The position numbers and the translations under genes were made by a program. Below are positions 6,498 to 14,159 of a stretch of 16,877 nt of DNA, in pieces. The notes beneath the pieces were generated by a model, which had not been told where the DNA came from, did no database searches, and saw nothing but the letters and a program-made list of their open reading frames with translations. Position 1 is the stretch's first letter. Every line of letters starts with the position of its first letter. The DNA comes from an uncultured Clostridia bacterium (GTDB lineage Bacteria; Bacillota; Clostridia; Saccharofermentanales; Saccharofermentanaceae). Location of the stretch: assembly GCA_946405115.1 (NCBI GenBank), contig CAMJGB010000014.1, forward strand, positions 1 through 16,877, in the 5' to 3' direction.

Positions 6498-6932
6498 ATG
6501 GAAATGTGGGTATTGTGGCTGATTCTTACAGTTGTATTTGCCGTGATCGAGGCAGCCACCTTGGGACTTACAACCGTCTGGTGTGCTATCGGTTCCGCAG
6601 TAGCAGCAGTGATGGCTATGTTCGGAGCTCCTGTTCCTGCCCAGCTGATCACAATGATCGCAGTATCAGTTGTATGTTTCATCATATGCATGATCTGGAT
6701 CAAGCCTAAGCTTGACGCTAAGCATAAGTTGGCTGAACCTACAAACGCAGACCGCGTAATCGGTCAGGAGGGAATAGTCATTAAGGCTATCGATCCTATC
6801 GAGGGCAAGGGTCAGGTAAAGGTAATCGGTCAGACCTGGAGTGCCAAGGCCAATAAAGCAATCGCCGAAGGTACAAAGGTTAAGGTAACAGCTTTGGAAG
6901 GCGTTAAGATTATCGTTGAAGAAATAGTATAA
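6498..6932 (+). CDS. NfeD-like membrane protein
   Basis: Short NfeD-family membrane protein of 144 residues. Two hydrophobic stretches run from about residue 3 to 59 (WVLWLILTVVFAVIEAATLG; then LITMIAVSVVCFIICMIW). A soluble C-terminal domain of about 70 residues follows (GQEGIVIKAIDPIEGKGQVKV ... GTKVKVTALEGVKIIVEEIV), the beta-rich OB-fold of this family. It has no protease domain, so it is the short form. GGGAGG (6484-6489) and the promoter at 6435-6463 fix the start at 6498 rather than at the in-frame ATG 63 bases upstream. The SPFH gene follows after 33 bases. NfeD and SPFH proteins are commonly encoded together and are thought to act together at membrane microdomains; that role is inferred here. 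Confidence 0.88.
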   Translation: MEMWVLWLILTVVFAVIEAATLGLTTVWCAIGSAVAAVMAMFGAPVPAQLITMIAVSVVCFIICMIWIKPKLDAKHKLAEPTNADRVIGQEGIVIKAIDPIEGKGQVKVIGQTWSAKANKAIAEGTKVKVTALEGVKIIVEEIV

Positions 6933-6965
6933 TAATTGAAGGTCACTTTTTAGGAGGAAGTAAAA

Positions 6966-7859
6966 ATGGATGCAGGTGTAGTAATTGTTTTGATCATTGC
7001 CGGCGCACTTATTCTTTTTGCAGTATCTTGCATTAAGGTAGTACCTCAGGCAACAACGTTCATTATCGAGCGTTTCGGAACATATAAGACAACATGGGAT
7101 ACAGGTATTCACCTCAAGGTCCCGGTAATCGACAGAGTTGCCAAGAAGATCTCTCTCAAGGAGAAGGTTGCAGACTTCGCACCTCAGGCAGTTATCACAA
7201 AGGATAACGTTACAATGCAGATTGATACGGTTCTGTTCTATCAGATCGTAGATCCTAAGCTCTATACATACGGTATCGAGCGTCCTATCTCAGCTATTGA
7301 GAATCTTTCTGCTACAACACTTCGTAACATTATCGGTGATCTCGAACTCGACCAGACACTCACATCACGTGACATCATCAACTCCAAGATGAGAGAGCTC
7401 CTCGATGAGGCTACAGATCCTTGGGGAATCAAGGTTAACAGAGTAGAGCTTAAGAACATCATCCCTCCTCGTGAGATTCAGGTAGCGATGGAGAAGCAGA
7501 TGAAGGCCGAGCGAGAGAAGAGAGAAGCAATCCTCATCGCAGAAGGTCAGAAGGAAGCAGCTATCCGTGTTGCTGAGGGTGAGAAGGAGTCCGCTATCTT
7601 GAGAGCTGAGGCTAAGAGAGAAGCAGCTATCCGTGAGGCTGAAGGTCAGGCTGAGGCTATCATCAAGATCAACCAGGCTAAGGCTCAGGGTCTTCAGATG
7701 ATCAAGGACGTACAGGCTGATGACGGTCTCGTTAAGATCAGATCACTCGAGGCAATGGAGAAGATCGCTAACGGTCAGGCTACAAAGATCATTATCCCTT
7801 CTGAGATTCAGGGTATTGCAGGTCTTGCTACTTCTGTTAAGGAAGTCATTAAGCAGTAA
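6966..7859 (+). CDS. SPFH/stomatin-like membrane protein
   Basis: Stomatin/prohibitin-type protein (297 residues, the usual size of the short bacterial form). One N-terminal transmembrane helix (about 4-23) is followed directly by the SPFH domain (about 24-185): VVPQATTFIIERFGTY, GIHLKVPVIDRV, KVADFAPQAVITKDNV, DPWGIKVNRVEL, IIPPREIQVAMEKQMKAERE. A long alpha-helical coiled coil follows (about 170-240) with repeats of the type EAAIRxAEGE, then a C-terminal hydrophobic patch (IPSEIQGIAGLATSV). Such proteins oligomerise as membrane scaffolds and influence protease or membrane-domain organisation; the partner here is presumably the NfeD-like protein upstream. AGGAGG at 6952-6957 serves the ATG. 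A strong terminator 33 bases after the stop closes the two-gene operon. Confidence 0.93.
   Translation: MDAGVVIVLIIAGALILFAVSCIKVVPQATTFIIERFGTYKTTWDTGIHLKVPVIDRVAKKISLKEKVADFAPQAVITKDNVTMQIDTVLFYQIVDPKLYTYGIERPISAIENLSATTLRNIIGDLELDQTLTSRDIINSKMRELLDEATDPWGIKVNRVELKNIIPPREIQVAMEKQMKAEREKREAILIAEGQKEAAIRVAEGEKESAILRAEAKREAAIREAEGQAEAIIKINQAKAQGLQMIKDVQADDGLVKIRSLEAMEKIANGQATKIIIPSEIQGIAGLATSVKEVIKQ
7554..7635 (+). repeat. Direct 16-base repeat encoding the SPFH coiled-coil repeat
   Basis: The same 16 bases, GAAGCAGCTATCCGTG, occur at 7554-7569 and 7620-7635, 66 bases (22 codons, two 11-residue units) apart. They encode EAAIR in the coiled coil and suggest internal duplication or conserved repeat-codon choice. 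Confidence 0.75.
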
Positions 7860-7880
7860 TAGCAATCGAACCGTCAAAGA

Positions 7881-7889
7881 TGGTATAAT
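7881..7889 (+). promoter_or_regulatory. Extended -10 promoter of pncB
   Basis: TGG then TATAAT is a perfect extended -10, four bases ahead of the terminator hairpin. No convincing -35 is visible, as is allowed for TGn promoters. A start near 7896 would give a leader of about 67 bases to the pncB ATG. Confidence 0.65.
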
Positions 7890-7892
7890 TAA

Positions 7893-7925
7893 GGCTCTGG
7901 GGGAGCAATCCTCCGGAGCCTTTTT
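7893..7925 (+). terminator. Rho-independent terminator after the SPFH gene
   Basis: Bases 7893-7904 pair with 7909-7920 over 12 bp (two G-U) around a GCAA tetraloop of the stable GNRA type. Five T (7921-7925) follow. It ends the NfeD-SPFH transcript and overlaps the likely start point of the pncB promoter. Confidence 0.9.
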
Positions 7926-7962
7926 GTGAGGACAAGATTATCGGTTTATAAGGAGGGCTCGT

Positions 7963-9423
7963 ATGGACGGCTGGAACAGTAGAACCAATATGACCATGCT
8001 GACGGATTTCTATGAGCTTACTATGGGTAAGGGCTATCTCGATGATGGCAAGGCAGAGAAGATCGTATACTTTGATGCGTTCTTCAGAAATGTACCTGAA
8101 CAGGGCGGATACGCAATTATGGCAGGCCTTGAGCAGGTTATAGATTACCTTAGTGATCTTCACTTTACCGAGGAGGATCTGCAGTTTTTAAGCGGCTACG
8201 GATTCGACGAGAAGTTCATTGATTACTTAAGAAATTTCAAGTTCTCATGTGACGTATGGGCAGTTCCCGAGGGTACACCCATATTCCCCAGAGAGCCCCT
8301 TATCAAGGTAAGAGGACCTGCGCTTCAGGCTCAGCTTCTTGAGACAGCTCTCCTTTGTACGATCAATCACCAGACATTGATCGCCACCAAGACAGCAAGA
8401 ATCGTCCGTGCTGCAGAGGGAAGACCTATCATGGAGTTCGGTGCAAGAAGAGCACAGGGCTTCGATGCTTCTGTTCTGGGTGCACGTGCAGCTTATATCG
8501 CAGGTGCTGCAGGCACATCCTGTACAATCTGCGGACAGCAGTTCAATATTCCGCTGTCAGGAACCATGGCTCACTCATGGGTCATGCTCTACGATGATGA
8601 GTTTGAGGCTTTCAAGGCTTATGCAGAGTCATATCCTGACAAGTGCCTCCTGCTCGTAGATACATACGATGTATTGAAGTCCGGTATTCCGAATGCGATC
8701 AGATGTGCTAAGGAAGTTCTTGAGCCGATGGGCAAGAGACTTCTCGGTATCAGAATCGATTCCGGAGACCTTACATATATGACTCAGAAGGCAAGAAAGA
8801 TGCTTGATGAGGCAGGCTTAACTGACTGTAAGATTACGGTATCCAATGCTCTTGATGAGTATCTGATCAGAGACCTGATCTCTCAGGGCGCATGCATCGA
8901 TTCATTCGGTGTAGGTGAGAGACTTATCACATCAAAGGCTGAGCCTGTATTCGGAGGCGTTTACAAGATCGCTGCAGTCGAGGATGACAACGGCAACGTT
9001 GTTCCCAAGATGAAGATCTCCGAGACAACTGCTAAGGTCACTACTCCGTGTGACAAGGAGATCGTAAGATTCTACGATAACGACACGGGCAAGGCATTGG
9101 CAGACGTGCTTTTCGTTAAGGGAGAAGAGCTTCCTAACGGCGAGCCTTACGAGATCTTTGATCCTGTCGAGACATGGAAGGCGAAGACGCTTACCAACTA
9201 CACGGCAAAGAAGATCCTCGTAGAAGTATTCAGAAACGGCGAGCTCGTTTATGAGAAGCCGAGCATTACTGAGATCAGAAACTACTGCACAAAGCAGCTC
9301 GATACTTTGTGGGATTCCGTAAAGAGATTCGAGAACCCGCATACATATTATGTTGACCTGTCACCTAAGCTCTGGCAGATCAGAGATGATATCTTAAGAG
9401 GATACAGAAAGAATAAGAGGTAA
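7963..9423 (+). CDS. pncB: Nicotinate phosphoribosyltransferase
   Basis: Makes nicotinate mononucleotide from nicotinate and PRPP, with ATP hydrolysis, in the NAD salvage pathway. At 486 residues it is the longer Gram-positive type. TDFYELTMGKGY (14-25) and FDAFFRNVPEQGGYAI (37-52) are family N-terminal features. EFGARRAQG (158-166), HSWVM with the putative phosphorylated His204, IRIDSGDL (263-270) and FGVGERLITS (315-324, phosphate binding) mark the type II phosphoribosyltransferase barrel. AGGAGGG at 7951-7957 fits the ATG. The cyclophilin gene follows after five bases, so they are co-transcribed, from the extended -10 promoter at 7881-7889. Confidence 0.94.
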   Translation: MDGWNSRTNMTMLTDFYELTMGKGYLDDGKAEKIVYFDAFFRNVPEQGGYAIMAGLEQVIDYLSDLHFTEEDLQFLSGYGFDEKFIDYLRNFKFSCDVWAVPEGTPIFPREPLIKVRGPALQAQLLETALLCTINHQTLIATKTARIVRAAEGRPIMEFGARRAQGFDASVLGARAAYIAGAAGTSCTICGQQFNIPLSGTMAHSWVMLYDDEFEAFKAYAESYPDKCLLLVDTYDVLKSGIPNAIRCAKEVLEPMGKRLLGIRIDSGDLTYMTQKARKMLDEAGLTDCKITVSNALDEYLIRDLISQGACIDSFGVGERLITSKAEPVFGGVYKIAAVEDDNGNVVPKMKISETTAKVTTPCDKEIVRFYDNDTGKALADVLFVKGEELPNGEPYEIFDPVETWKAKTLTNYTAKKILVEVFRNGELVYEKPSITEIRNYCTKQLDTLWDSVKRFENPHTYYVDLSPKLWQIRDDILRGYRKNKR

Positions 9424-9428
9424 TTACA

Positions 9429-9914
9429 ATGGCAAATCCTATCGTAACGATCAAGATCAAGGACATGGGTGACATCAAGGCTGAGCTTTATCCTGATGTT
9501 GCTCCCATCACAGTTGAGAACTTCGTTAAGCTTGCAGGTTCCGGTTTCTACAACGGACTTACATTCCACAGAATCATCTCCGGATTCATGATCCAGGGTG
9601 GAGATCCCGAGGGCACAGGTATGGGCGGTCCCGGATATTCCATCAAGGGTGAGTTCGCCGCTAACGGTGTAGCTAACAGCCTTAACCACACAAGAGGCGT
9701 TCTCTCCATGGCAAGATCCAGCCTTCCTGATTCTGCAGGATCACAGTTCTTCATCATGCATGAGGATGCTCCTTATCTTGACGGACAGTATGCTGCTTTC
9801 GGTAAGGTTATCGAGGGCATCGATGTCGTTGATAATGTTGCTTCCGTTAAGACAGATTATAACGACAGACCTTTGGAGCCCGTTGTAATCGAGATCATGT
9901 CTGTAGAGGTATAA
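9429..9914 (+). CDS. Peptidyl-prolyl cis-trans isomerase, cyclophilin type
   Basis: Cytoplasmic cyclophilin that accelerates prolyl-bond isomerisation during folding. At 161 residues it is a single domain with no signal peptide. The active-site segments are FHRIISGFMIQGGDP (46-60, including catalytic Arg48, Phe53 and Gln56), LSMARSS (92-98) and SAGSQFFIM (102-110). In YLDGQYAAFGKV, Tyr116 replaces the Trp that gives eukaryotic cyclophilins high cyclosporin affinity, as is common in bacteria. AAGAGG overlapping the end of pncB (about 9415-9420) is the ribosome binding site. The next gene, a polysaccharide-initiating transferase, starts nine bases after the stop with no terminator or promoter between, so the two appear to share a transcript. 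Confidence 0.93.
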   Translation: MANPIVTIKIKDMGDIKAELYPDVAPITVENFVKLAGSGFYNGLTFHRIISGFMIQGGDPEGTGMGGPGYSIKGEFAANGVANSLNHTRGVLSMARSSLPDSAGSQFFIMHEDAPYLDGQYAAFGKVIEGIDVVDNVASVKTDYNDRPLEPVVIEIMSVEV

Positions 9915-9923
9915 GATCTCCTG

Positions 9924-11342
9924 ATGGACGCCAAAGCCGATTCCAGAGTAAAACATATTGACTTCATAGTTATAGATCTCCTGTGTGTGGAGTTAGCTTT
10001 TGTGCTAGCCATAATCACGAGGTTTGGTCTTACGAATCTCATAAGTCTCATAACCGACAGCGGTACAGATGACTCGAAGGCTTTCAGACTTGTTAATGTA
10101 GTCCTGATCCTCGCATACATCGTGTTCATGCTGTTTACGGGCCCTCACACGGGCATTGTAAAGAGAACTCATCTTAAGGAGTTCTGGAGCGTTGTCATAC
10201 TTAATTCTGAGATACTGTTTACACTCTTCGCATTCTTGTATGTGATCAAGGTATCGGCTATCTATTCCCGACTCATGATCGGCTATTTCTTCGTGTTCGA
10301 TATAGCGATCATGATGCTGTTCCGAACGTTCCGAAAGCTTGTCTTAAGGATAAAGTTTCTGGACGGAAGCGAGTCTGCGGGTGTTCTTCTCGTAGCTCAG
10401 ACGGAGACTGCGGAAGCGTTCGTAAATACGCTCAAGAATAACAACAGCGGCTTTTACCACTTCAAGGGAATCATCTTCACAGACACGTACAACGAGTCTG
10501 AATATATGGGCATCCCTGTCATTAAGCAGAAGGAGATGCTCGACTACGTAAAGCTTAATCCGATCAACGACGTATTCATGCTCACCAAGTCTGGCGGACG
10601 TTTGGCATCCGCATTTATCAACATGGGTATCACGGTTCACAGAGCCATGGACCTCGAGACTCCGAACATGATCAATGCGTCGATCAATCAGATCGGAAAC
10701 TATACGGTTATCACTTCGACCATCAGCCCTGCCACGATGGGTGAGCTTCTCGTTAAGAGAATATGCGATATCGTATTCTCCATAATTGGTCTCATCTTTA
10801 CGGCAATCCTCATGGTCTTCCTTGCGCCGATCATCAAGATGCAGGCACCGGGTCCCGTTTTGTTCAAGCAGACCCGTGTGGGCAAGAATGGTAAGCCGTT
10901 TAAGATGTATAAGTTCCGTTCGATGTATATCGATGCCGAGGAGAGGAAGAAGGAACTTATGTCCCAGAATGAGATGAAGGGCCTTATGTTCAAGATGGAG
11001 AACGACCCAAGAATCTTCCCTGCAGGCAACTTCATGCGTAAGACAAGTATCGATGAGTTCCCTCAGTTCTGGAACATCTTCAAGGGCGACATGTCCCTTA
11101 TCGGTACGCGCCCTCCGACGCTCGATGAGTACGAGAACTATAAGCGTCATCACATGAGCCGACTCGCGATGAAGCCCGGCCTTACAGGCATGTGGCAGGT
11201 ATCGGGAAGATCCGACATCAAGGACTTTGAAGAGATCGTAAGACTTGATAATGAATACATCAGAAACTTCAGCATAGGTCTTGATATCAAGATCTTCTTC
11301 AAGACGATAGGCACCGTTCTGGGCATGAAGGGATCGAAGTGA
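9924..11342 (+). CDS. Polyprenyl-phosphate sugar-1-phosphate transferase (initiating phosphoglycosyltransferase)
   Basis: Starts a cell-surface polysaccharide by placing a sugar phosphate on undecaprenyl phosphate; membrane-bound. Architecture is WbaP/CpsE-like (472 residues). Four N-terminal hydrophobic helices lie at about 11-33, 57-71, 90-110 and 117-133. A CoA-binding-like soluble domain (about 148-265) follows, then a membrane-re-entrant helix (about 278-303) and the catalytic domain. Catalytic motifs: KRICDIVFS (278-286), KQTRVGKNGKPFKMYKFRSM (315-334), the Asp-Glu dyad D377-E378 in TSIDEFPQFWN, DMSLIGTRPP (389-398) and KPGLTGMWQVSGRS (417-430). The sugar (Glc, Gal or a modified sugar) cannot be told. 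No good Shine-Dalgarno precedes the ATG, but the first helix needs this start. The stop overlaps the next gene's GTG by four bases. Confidence 0.92.
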   Translation: MDAKADSRVKHIDFIVIDLLCVELAFVLAIITRFGLTNLISLITDSGTDDSKAFRLVNVVLILAYIVFMLFTGPHTGIVKRTHLKEFWSVVILNSEILFTLFAFLYVIKVSAIYSRLMIGYFFVFDIAIMMLFRTFRKLVLRIKFLDGSESAGVLLVAQTETAEAFVNTLKNNNSGFYHFKGIIFTDTYNESEYMGIPVIKQKEMLDYVKLNPINDVFMLTKSGGRLASAFINMGITVHRAMDLETPNMINASINQIGNYTVITSTISPATMGELLVKRICDIVFSIIGLIFTAILMVFLAPIIKMQAPGPVLFKQTRVGKNGKPFKMYKFRSMYIDAEERKKELMSQNEMKGLMFKMENDPRIFPAGNFMRKTSIDEFPQFWNIFKGDMSLIGTRPPTLDEYENYKRHHMSRLAMKPGLTGMWQVSGRSDIKDFEEIVRLDNEYIRNFSIGLDIKIFFKTIGTVLGMKGSK

Positions 11343-12553
11343 CTTTTCTTAAAGATCTTAAGGATGAGAAGAACTGGTCGGAGGCTTTGTACCTACTAGC
11401 TTTCTCGTGCTATGTAATCTTTTTTTACCTTCAGTCGACGACATTTACGATGAATGTTCCGGGAGTCCTCTACAGCATTGTAAGGGGTGTGCTCCTGTTT
11501 ACCGCACTTACGAGGATCGTCCTATTCCGCAATGAGATAAAGGCGCCTGTTGCAGTCGCTCTGGCGGCTTTTACGGGACTTGGAATCTTCTACTTCGTAT
11601 CAAGAGGGGACTTTATGGTCCTCGATGCCGCACTTATTACCGCGGGTGCACTTAACGTATCCTTTAAAAGTATCGGCGTGCTTTATGTATTCATCAGCAC
11701 TTTCATAAGCCTTCTCGCACTTGTCTGCTCGCAGACGGGAATTATCCCTGACTATACTTTCAGCACGAACTACGGTGAAGAAGAGCGGATTCGTCACTCG
11801 CTCGGAATCATATATCCGACGGACTGCTTCGCCCACATCTTCTACCTTGTTACGACGTATTTCCTCATAAGGTGGAAGAGGATTACCTACCCCGAGATAA
11901 TCGGTGCAGGTGTGCTTTTCGGCGTGGTGTATTACTTCACGAGCGCAAGAGCAGACATGATAGGTGCTGCGCTTATCTTAGTGCTTGTGCTTATCCTTAA
12001 GCTTACGGGCTTTAAGAAGATCACGTTCCCGGACAAGCTTAAGAAGGTGTTCTCGATCGCATTCATGCCTTTATGTGCTGCCGTGATCCTCGTTGTGACT
12101 TCGCTTTACGATCCGTTGAACGCTTACCTTAATAGGCTCGATGCCATGATGTCTTACAGATTAAGTCTCGGCAAGACGGGACTTGAGCTTTACGGGTATA
12201 AGCTTCTCGGAGCAACGAACTTTGCCGAGAACGGCAATGCTAACGGCGGTGTACGTAACTACTCGTACATCTTCTACGACTCCGCTTACATCAAGTATCT
12301 GTTCAAGTACGGCATCGTCATGCTTCTTGTTCTGTTCCTTGTGTATGCGCTCATAGGACTTCGCCTCAACGCCTCGAAAATGTTTTATGCGATGGTGTTC
12401 ATCGGGGTAATCACGCTCTCGTTTATCATAGAGCACCACATGCTCGAGTTATCATATAACATAACTTTACTCGTTCTTACGGCGGATATTTCAACTATTT
12501 TACAGTCTTCTCCTTATATAAATAAAAATAAAAGGAATGGTATAATTACCTAG
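11339..12553 (+). CDS. O-antigen/capsule polymerase-like membrane protein (Wzy-type), first copy
   Basis: Multi-pass membrane protein of 404 residues with about ten hydrophobic segments (for example 14-32, 44-63, 69-86, 95-106, 111-130, 162-177, 186-200, 206-222, 238-255, 323-341, 347-364 and 371-388). Features fit Firmicutes polysaccharide polymerases. RHSLGIIYPTDCFAH (152-166) resembles the R-SLGF-HPN segment of that family. FTSARADM (200-207) follows a helix as the usual S-R motif does, and YDSAYIKYLFKYGI (313-326) is the D-S/N-x-Y-L segment in the large loop. It starts at GTG 11339, overlapping the previous stop in GTGA, so translation is coupled. The likely role is joining lipid-linked repeat units outside the membrane; ligase activity is the alternative. 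Sequence families here diverge quickly, so the assignment rests on topology, short motifs and context. Its last codons contain the next promoter. Confidence 0.78.
   Translation: MTFLKDLKDEKNWSEALYLLAFSCYVIFFYLQSTTFTMNVPGVLYSIVRGVLLFTALTRIVLFRNEIKAPVAVALAAFTGLGIFYFVSRGDFMVLDAALITAGALNVSFKSIGVLYVFISTFISLLALVCSQTGIIPDYTFSTNYGEEERIRHSLGIIYPTDCFAHIFYLVTTYFLIRWKRITYPEIIGAGVLFGVVYYFTSARADMIGAALILVLVLILKLTGFKKITFPDKLKKVFSIAFMPLCAAVILVVTSLYDPLNAYLNRLDAMMSYRLSLGKTGLELYGYKLLGATNFAENGNANGGVRNYSYIFYDSAYIKYLFKYGIVMLLVLFLVYALIGLRLNASKMFYAMVFIGVITLSFIIEHHMLELSYNITLLVLTADISTILQSSPYINKNKRNGIIT
12538..12546 (+). promoter_or_regulatory. Extended -10 promoter for the second polysaccharide transcription unit
   Basis: TGG then TATAAT (12541-12546) lies 34 bases before the wzz-like ATG, after an A/T-rich stretch (12515-12532) that could act as an UP element. 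It falls inside the last codons of the polymerase gene. GGTA-N4-TACC symmetry (12539-12550) covers the -10, as upstream of glcK. Confidence 0.65.
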
Positions 12554-12580
12554 TACAAAAACCCCCTTCGGAGGATCGAC

Positions 12581-14155
12581 ATGAATTACATCATTAACGA
12601 AGACGAGACCGAGATCAACATCAAAGACCTGTTGACCTATTGTTTCCTTCATTGGAGAAAAGCGCTTGCATTGATGCTTCTCGTAGCTATCGCCCTCGGC
12701 GGATTTATGGGTGTCCGCGACGGTATCAAGACATCCAAGCTTGCAGCCGCTTATCAGTTATATCTCAATGATCCCGATGCTCTTATCGCTAAGCAGGACA
12801 ATACTACTTATGCACAGAAGAACGGTATTGAGCTTCCTGAGGACGAGATACTGACAGCCGAAGAGCAGCAGATCCTCGAAGAGGTAGCAACTCTCGACTC
12901 CATCAATAACATGAACGATATCATCTACACAACCAGAAGAGACCTCATGGCTCTTACTGATTACTACAACGATTCCATTCTCATGAACGTTGTTCCCCAG
13001 TACGTTCCTACGGCTGAGGCTGATATCATGATCACTGTTCCGGACGGAGCACCTGCCAATTCAGTAAACGTACTGATCGCAGCTTATGTCGATTATCTTA
13101 AGAACGGTAACTATCTTGATGAATATGCTGAAGAGCTCGGCATGGACGTTAAGTACTTGAAGGAGGCTATCACGGTATCCGATATCACATTCGGCAATAT
13201 CGATGATTCCGCTGCTCCTTCAAGTTCATCATCCGGCATGAACGTATCAACTGACGTAGATGTTAATTTTGCAGTATCTACTGCAGACGGCTCCAGAGTG
13301 GGTATCATCGTTATCAGAACTGTAGGTACATCCGCTGAGAATGCCCTCAATCTTCTCCAGTACATCATCGATGAGACAGAGAACTACAGAGAGGCTACAG
13401 GCGAGACTGTATGCGAGCACGATATTACAGTTGTTAACTACTTCTTCAACATGGTTAAGGACGACAGAATCCAGGTGCTCCAGACAGAGACATCTGAGCA
13501 GCTCGTTGACCTTCAGGAGAATCTCGAAATCTATGTTAAGAGCCTTAAGAACCTCCAGAAGCAGCACGGCGGACTTATCGTTAACACAATGCATAAGCTC
13601 CCTAATGCACTTCTCGAAGGAACTAAGACAGGAGTGAAGTTCGGCGCCATCGGAATGTTCGCCATCTTCCTTTTCTACGCTCTTATCCTCATCATCAAGT
13701 ACATCATCAGCGCCATCGCACTTACAAAGTCCCAGCTTGTTAACAGATTTACGCTTTTCGATCTGGGTTCCGTAAGAGACGGCGAGCAGAAGCTCTACAA
13801 GCATAAGGGCAAGTTCGACAAGTGGCTCCGTAAGAAGGGCAGACTCGGCGAAGGCGACGTTAATTCTGTAGATGCTGCTGTAGCTAACCTTGCAGTTTAC
13901 GGCAACGAGTACAAGTCAATTCTCGTAATCGGTTCAGGCGAGACTTCCAAGGGTCTTGAGAAGGCGATTAAGGACAGAAAGGTTCACGTTGCACCTAGCC
14001 TTATCGACAATCCTCTTGCAAGAAAGCTTCTCCTTGAAGTTGACTGCGTTGTTCTTGAGGTTAAGTATGGCGAGAGCAAGTTCGAGGATATAAGAGACCA
14101 GCTCAAGCTCATCATGCTTGCAGGAAAGCCTGTAGCAGGTTATATCGCAGATTAA
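12581..14155 (+). CDS. Wzz/CapA-type chain-length determinant with kinase-like C-terminal domain
   Basis: Polysaccharide co-polymerase-like membrane protein of 524 residues that likely sets chain length and couples export to polymerisation. A short cytoplasmic N-terminus with INIKDLLTYCFLHWRK (12-27) leads into TM1 (about 28-45). A large external region (about 46-350), partly helical and with a Ser-rich stretch (SAAPSSSSSG, 210-219), is followed by TM2 (about 353-380). A cytoplasmic basic linker (381-425) and a domain of about 80 residues (445-524) complete it. That last domain has the rhythm of the end of a bacterial tyrosine kinase: SILVIGSGETSKG where a Walker A strand-loop would be, then DCVVLEVKYGESKFEDI and LMLAG-like LIMLAGKPVAGYIAD. 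It lacks a GKST/GKT P-loop, an acidic Walker A' and a tyrosine cluster. GGAGG at 12570-12574 supports the ATG. No separate kinase gene is seen. Confidence 0.83.
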   Translation: MNYIINEDETEINIKDLLTYCFLHWRKALALMLLVAIALGGFMGVRDGIKTSKLAAAYQLYLNDPDALIAKQDNTTYAQKNGIELPEDEILTAEEQQILEEVATLDSINNMNDIIYTTRRDLMALTDYYNDSILMNVVPQYVPTAEADIMITVPDGAPANSVNVLIAAYVDYLKNGNYLDEYAEELGMDVKYLKEAITVSDITFGNIDDSAAPSSSSSGMNVSTDVDVNFAVSTADGSRVGIIVIRTVGTSAENALNLLQYIIDETENYREATGETVCEHDITVVNYFFNMVKDDRIQVLQTETSEQLVDLQENLEIYVKSLKNLQKQHGGLIVNTMHKLPNALLEGTKTGVKFGAIGMFAIFLFYALILIIKYIISAIALTKSQLVNRFTLFDLGSVRDGEQKLYKHKGKFDKWLRKKGRLGEGDVNSVDAAVANLAVYGNEYKSILVIGSGETSKGLEKAIKDRKVHVAPSLIDNPLARKLLLEVDCVVLEVKYGESKFEDIRDQLKLIMLAGKPVAGYIAD

Positions 14156-14159
14156 TACC

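Noticed and set aside
6928..6933. TATAAT at the end of the NfeD-like gene as a promoter for the SPFH gene
   Set aside because: There is no TG extension and no good -35 at 16-18 bases, and it overlaps the stop codon. The pair is better explained as one operon.
9838..9863. TTGCTT ... TATAAC inside the cyclophilin gene as a promoter for the polysaccharide genes
   Set aside because: Spacing is only 14 bases and both hexamers are imperfect and within conserved coding sequence.
10344..11153. Minus-strand open frame of 269 codons opposite the phosphoglycosyltransferase gene
   Set aside because: The catalytic motifs of the transferase are on the plus strand throughout this stretch; the antisense product is His/Arg/Glu-rich with no recognisable structure.
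12562..12574. Leader hairpin hiding the GGAGG of the chain-length gene
   Set aside because: Only three base pairs (CCT/AGG) can form around UCGG, too weak to propose translational control.
13247..13804. Minus-strand open frame of 185 codons opposite the chain-length gene
   Set aside because: It is a shadow frame opposite a continuous, well-started membrane protein, with no initiation signal of its own.
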